Shown here: positions 5,369 through 8,117 of the stretch, in pieces
Layout of the letters: every line of letters starts with the position of its first letter
Position numbering within the stretch: position 1 is the stretch's first letter
Assembly: GCA_026998145.1 (NCBI GenBank)
Contig: JALTRC010000525.1
Coordinates: 1 to 8,117 of the forward strand
Direction of reading: 5' to 3'
DNA: 8,117 nt
Source: Gammaproteobacteria bacterium
Lineage (GTDB): Bacteria; Pseudomonadota; Gammaproteobacteria; SZUA-229
Translations under genes and position numbers: made by a program
Notes under the pieces: model-generated
Database searches by the model: none
What the model was told of the DNA's origin: nothing
The model's input: the letters and a program-made list of their open reading frames with translations, nothing else

Positions 5369-6195
5369 AGTTCGATTATCCCTTCAAATACCCGGCTTGC
5401 CGGGCCTGTCATAAATAATGGTTGATAGTCGCCGGCCCAGTCAATCTGCAATTCACCGCCGGGCAGGGTGACCTTTACCTTTTGATCCAGCCAGCCCTGT
5501 ACCACACCGGCCACCATAGCAGCACAGGCCCCGGTTCCACAAGCCTGAGTTTCACCCACACCCCGCTCAAATACCCGCAGGCGAATGGCATCACGGCTGA
5601 GTACCTCCATAAAGCCCACATTCACATGGCGGGGAAAGCGGGGATGACGCTCAATTTTGGCACCCAGGCTTGCTACCGGCGCCGTATCCACATTATCCAC
5701 CCGCAGCACCGCATGGGGATTGCCCATGGACACGGCGCCAATGGTATAGACCTCCCCGTCCACCTCCAGCGCATAGGATGGCGCCTGTGTATCCGCCTCA
5801 AAGGGCAGGCTGGCAGGGTCCAGATCCGGCACTCCCATATTCACCCGCACCATGCCATTATCTTCCAGCACCAGCTCAATCAGCCCCGACTGGGTCTCTA
5901 CCGGAATCACCGATTTATCGGTCAAGCCCTTGTCCACCACAAAGCGGGCAAAACAGCGAGCCCCATTGCCGCACTGCTCCACCTCACCCCCATTGGCATT
6001 GAAAATACGGTAGCGAAAATCCGCCCCGGCAGACTGGGGATTTTCCACCAGCAATAGCTGATCACAGCCCACCCCCAGATGGCGGTCGGCAATAAAGCGG
6101 ATTTGCTCGGTGGACAGGTCAATGGACTGATTGATGGCATCAATCACCACAAAGTCATTCCCAAGACCGTGCATTTTTGTAAAGGCTATTTGCAT
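5365..6195 (-). CDS. dapF: DapF: diaminopimelate epimerase
   Basis: Cofactor-independent epimerase that converts LL- to meso-diaminopimelate, the precursor of lysine and of the peptidoglycan cross-link residue. It has 276 residues (E. coli 274). The two catalytic cysteines are Cys75 (EQCGNGARCFARF) and Cys219 (ETQACGTGACAA), one in each pseudo-symmetric half. Other family marks are FTKMHGLGNDF (5-15), ADRHLGVGCDQLL (36-48), RIFNANGGE (63-71), VSMGNPHAV (155-163) and FMTGPA (261-266). The ATG at 6195 matches the usual N terminus. An upstream in-frame TTG at 6231 would start inside a repeat and is unlikely. The ribosome-binding site is weak (AAAAGA). The 73-base gap to lysA contains an octamer repeat. 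The enzyme acts directly upstream of LysA. Confidence 0.97.
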   Translation of the reverse strand: MQIAFTKMHGLGNDFVVIDAINQSIDLSTEQIRFIADRHLGVGCDQLLLVENPQSAGADFRYRIFNANGGEVEQCGNGARCFARFVVDKGLTDKSVIPVETQSGLIELVLEDNGMVRVNMGVPDLDPASLPFEADTQAPSYALEVDGEVYTIGAVSMGNPHAVLRVDNVDTAPVASLGAKIERHPRFPRHVNVGFMEVLSRDAIRLRVFERGVGETQACGTGACAAMVAGVVQGWLDQKVKVTLPGGELQIDWAGDYQPLFMTGPASRVFEGIIEL

Positions 6196-6230
6196 ATATC
6201 TTTTACCGGTACGCCGGACACAAAGCCCCA

Positions 6231-6264
6231 AAAAATCTCTGTGCCTCTGCGCCTCTGTGTCAAA
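6231..6264 (+). repeat. Octamer-based intergenic repeat between lysA and dapF
   Basis: It consists of three tandem octamers, CTCTGTGC (6237-6244), CTCTGCGC (6245-6252) and CTCTGTGT (6253-6260), preceded by AAAAAT and followed by CAAA. The plan is the same as at 3721-3763, where the octamer is CTTCGCGC/T. Short inverted ends are visible as GACACAAAG (6217-6225) and CTCTGTGTC (6253-6261), with one mismatch. It lies wholly between the lysA stop (6269) and the dapF start (6195), so it is part of the operon mRNA if these genes are cotranscribed. Confidence 0.75.
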
Positions 6265-6268
6265 GCCA

Positions 6269-7513
6269 TCAAGGCAATAAAACCTCGCATTCCATTAATT
6301 GCTGCAAACTCTCCCGTGGACGAATGACATACAGCTGATCCCCATCCACCATCAGTTCCACCGGCCGGGGGCGGGTATTGTAGTTGGAGCTCATGGTAAA
6401 ACCATAAGCGCCTGCCGAGCGCACCGCCAGCACATCCCCCTGTTGCAGATTCAAGCGGCGTTCCTTACCCAGAAAATCGCCGGTTTCGCATACCGGCCCC
6501 ACCAGATCATATACCCGGCCTTCACCCTTCCGGGGCGACAGGGGCACTATATCCTGCCAGGCCCCATAAAGGGCAGGGCGCATCAGATCATTCATGGCCC
6601 CATCGATAATGGCAAAGTTTTTATCATCCGTATGCTTTAGGTACTGCACAGTGGTGAGCAGCACCCCTGCATTGCCGGCAATGGCGCGACCCGGTTCCAG
6701 CAGAATCTCCATATTGCGATCCCCCATGGCAACCAGTAATGCCCGGGTATATTCTGCCGGTTCCGGCGGGGTTTCATCCTGATAGCGAATGCCCAGGCCA
6801 CCACCCAGATCCATGTGGTGCAACTCAATGCCCCTGGCTGCCAGCTCATCTACCAGATCCAGCACCTTGTGGAGGGCGTCCACAAAGGGGCTGACCTGGG
6901 TCAGCTGGGAGCCGATATGACAATCAATGCCCTGAATATCCAGATGCGCCATGGCGGCAGCTTTTTCATACACCGCCAGCGCCCGCTGATGGGTAATGCC
7001 GAATTTATTGTCTTTTAAGCCGGTGGATATATAGGGGTGGGTCTGGGCATCCACATCCGGGTTGACCCGCAGGGAAATAGGGGCTTTTTTGCCCATCTGC
7101 CCGGCCACTTCATTGAGCAGCTCCAGCTCCGCTTCCGATTCCACATTAAAGCAGCGAATCCCCACGTCCAGCGCCCGCCGCATTTCATCGGCCCGCTTGC
7201 CCACGCCGGAAAACACGATCTTGCCCGCCTCACCCCCGGCAGCCAGCACCCGCTCCAGCTCACCCACGGAAACAATATCAAAACCTGCACCCAGCCGCGC
7301 CAGCACATTTAATACCGCCAGAGAGGAATTTGCCTTAACCGCATAACACACCAGGTGGGGATGCTCACCCAGGGCATTATCAAAGGCTTTCCAGTGGCGC
7401 TCTAATGTTGCCCGGGAATACACATAGGCCGGGGTGCCATATTGCTCGGCGACCTTGCTTAAGGGCACATCTTCGGCATAGAGCTGGCCGTTTTTATACT
7501 CAAAAAAATCCAT
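6269..7513 (-). CDS. lysA: LysA: diaminopimelate decarboxylase
   Basis: PLP-dependent fold-type III decarboxylase that converts meso-diaminopimelate to L-lysine in the cytoplasm. It has 414 residues, a normal length. The PLP-binding lysine is Lys60 in CYAVKANSS (56-64). The barrel domain also shows NPDVDAQTHPYISTG (151-165), CHIGSQL (198-204), the glycine loop DLGGGLGI (235-242) and EPGR (273-276). The C-terminal beta domain carries the catalytic cysteine Cys342 in CETGDFLG (342-349) and AYGFTMSSNYN (369-379), which completes the active site across the dimer. The ATG at 7513 gives the standard N terminus, although its ribosome-binding site is weak. It lies 15 bases after lptM and is followed by dapF. 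In E. coli lysA is unlinked and controlled by LysR; no lysR is seen here. Confidence 0.97.
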   Translation of the reverse strand: MDFFEYKNGQLYAEDVPLSKVAEQYGTPAYVYSRATLERHWKAFDNALGEHPHLVCYAVKANSSLAVLNVLARLGAGFDIVSVGELERVLAAGGEAGKIVFSGVGKRADEMRRALDVGIRCFNVESEAELELLNEVAGQMGKKAPISLRVNPDVDAQTHPYISTGLKDNKFGITHQRALAVYEKAAAMAHLDIQGIDCHIGSQLTQVSPFVDALHKVLDLVDELAARGIELHHMDLGGGLGIRYQDETPPEPAEYTRALLVAMGDRNMEILLEPGRAIAGNAGVLLTTVQYLKHTDDKNFAIIDGAMNDLMRPALYGAWQDIVPLSPRKGEGRVYDLVGPVCETGDFLGKERRLNLQQGDVLAVRSAGAYGFTMSSNYNTRPRPVELMVDGDQLYVIRPRESLQQLMECEVLLP

Positions 7514-7528
7514 AAATCTTTAAACTCG

Positions 7529-7657
7529 CTAAACTTGATCTGCACGGACCTGCCGGGCAGCTTCATCCGGCAGTGTCAGGGGGCCGGTTTTTCCACAGGC
7601 GGCAAGCATAACAGCCACATAAGCTGCCAGTAAAAATCTAATTAAATATTTTTTCAC
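7529..7657 (-). CDS. lptM: LptM (YifL-type): small outer-membrane lipoprotein linked to LPS translocon maturation
   Basis: A 42-residue lipoprotein read on the minus strand from a GTG at 7657, with AGGAG six bases upstream. Residues 1-20 form a lipoprotein signal peptide (positive KK and R, then a hydrophobic stretch), ending in the lipobox LAAC with the lipidated cysteine at 21. The mature part begins CGKTGPLTLPD, the conserved core of the family. YifL, renamed LptM in E. coli, was shown to bind the LptDE translocon and aid oxidative maturation of LptD. Gly at +2, not Asp, fits sorting to the outer membrane. The gene lies 15 bases upstream of lysA, as in Pseudomonas, and is the first gene of the lysA-dapF-xerC run. 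It is easily missed because of its size and GTG start. Confidence 0.93.
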   Translation of the reverse strand: MKKYLIRFLLAAYVAVMLAACGKTGPLTLPDEAARQVRADQV

Positions 7658-7682
7658 CCTGCTCTCCTATGTTAAACGGGTT

Positions 7683-7709
7683 ATTATCCCATTCTATGCG
7701 TCTTAAAAG
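7683..7709 (-). promoter_or_regulatory. Weak candidate promoter for the lptM-lysA-dapF-DUF484-xerC run
   Basis: On the minus strand GATAAT (7688-7683) resembles a sigma-70 -10 box. Its start point would be near 7676, giving a leader of about 19 bases that still contains the AGGAG of lptM. No good -35 box is found at 16-18 bases upstream. Part of the site would lie inside the divergent gene. Weak prediction. Confidence 0.25.
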
Positions 7710-8117
7710 CAGCATTTTTCTGTGGGTTTCTCTGGCCACTATTATTCCCCTCACCGCACTGGTGCTGGGGATTACCGCCTATAGCGAGCAATTAAACCGC
7801 AAAAACGTAGATGCGGATATTGAAGCCAGTATGCAGAGTATTATTTCAGAGATTAATTTTCATCTGAAATATGAACAGGATGTGATTTTATCACTGGCCA
7901 CTTCACCAACCATGAAGTCATTTTTTCCTGTACTGGAAATGGCCGCCAAAGGGGATCTGCACCCGGATTATTTTGAAGAGGTGGAAAAGCTCAACCAGTT
8001 TCTGGCCGGTTTTCAGCATTCCGTGCCCGGCCTGGATACCATGCGGGTGCTGGATCTGGATGGCAATAGTTTAATCAAGGTGCGCTTTGGCCAGCATCTG
8101 CCGGCCCTGTTTGAAGG
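7696..8117 (+). CDS. Partial membrane sensor protein (N-terminal part), output domain beyond the window
   Basis: This plus-strand frame is open from an ATG at 7696 to the right edge (140 full codons), with no stop. The product starts with a short basic segment (MRLKSS), then one membrane-spanning helix (about 7-29, rich in Leu, Ile, Val and Ala). An extracytoplasmic region follows, with amphipathic helices (about 30-110) and a strand motif MRVLDLDGNSLIKVRFG (116-132), typical of Cache/PAS-like sensory folds. Such proteins usually continue into a second helix and a histidine kinase, GGDEF or chemotaxis output domain; which one is not visible here. An in-frame ATG at 7669 would add nine residues. 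Neither start has a clear Shine-Dalgarno sequence. It is divergent from lptM. Confidence 0.75.
   Translation, partial: MRLKSSIFLWVSLATIIPLTALVLGITAYSEQLNRKNVDADIEASMQSIISEINFHLKYEQDVILSLATSPTMKSFFPVLEMAAKGDLHPDYFEEVEKLNQFLAGFQHSVPGLDTMRVLDLDGNSLIKVRFGQHLPALFE

Noticed and set aside
5422..6057. 211-codon open frame on the plus strand
   Set aside because: It is antisense to dapF, with a His/Pro-rich product and no family features or ribosome-binding site.
6196..6231. dapF starting at the TTG at 6231
   Set aside because: This adds 12 residues absent from the family and reaches the edge of the repeat. The ATG at 6195 gives the standard N terminus.

Overview
The window reads as chromosomal housekeeping DNA from a gammaproteobacterium. 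UbiE, DapF, XerC, HslU and HslV all match the gammaproteobacterial versions closely along their length. The order lptM-lysA-dapF-DUF484-xerC is the familiar Pseudomonas-type arrangement. Base composition is roughly balanced to slightly GC-rich by eye. I cannot name a genus; a marine or Pseudomonadales/Cellvibrionales-like organism is a guess from gene order.

All complete genes lie on the minus strand, so transcription runs from high to low coordinates. (1) 7657-3772 is a tight run: lptM (42-residue lipoprotein that helps LptD maturation), lysA and dapF (last steps of the diaminopimelate/lysine route), a DUF484 GAF-like protein, and xerC (chromosome dimer resolution). dapF/DUF484 and DUF484/xerC overlap by a few bases, which suggests translational coupling. 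(2) 3771-3534 is an intergenic gap with an inverted pair of octamer-based repeats and, just upstream of hslV, a strong match to a heat-shock (sigma-32) promoter. (3) 3533-1652 is hslV-hslU, the two-subunit ATP-dependent protease, 13 bases apart. (4) 1651-1199 is a 453-base gap holding two 103-base direct copies (98/103 identical) of a palindromic, MITE/BIME-like element, plus an 11-bp hairpin. (5) 1198-70 is a DUF971 protein followed 13 bases later by ubiE (ubiquinone/menaquinone methyltransferase).

The only convincing plus-strand gene begins at about 7696 and runs off the right edge. It encodes a membrane-anchored protein with an extracytoplasmic sensor-like region and is divergent from lptM, with as few as 11-38 bases between the two starts.

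I see no tRNA, rRNA, CRISPR array, transposase or phage gene, and no clear candidate for a new multi-gene system. The most interesting signals are non-coding: the sigma-32-like promoter, the duplicated palindromic element, and a degenerate octamer repeat family present in two different intergenic gaps.
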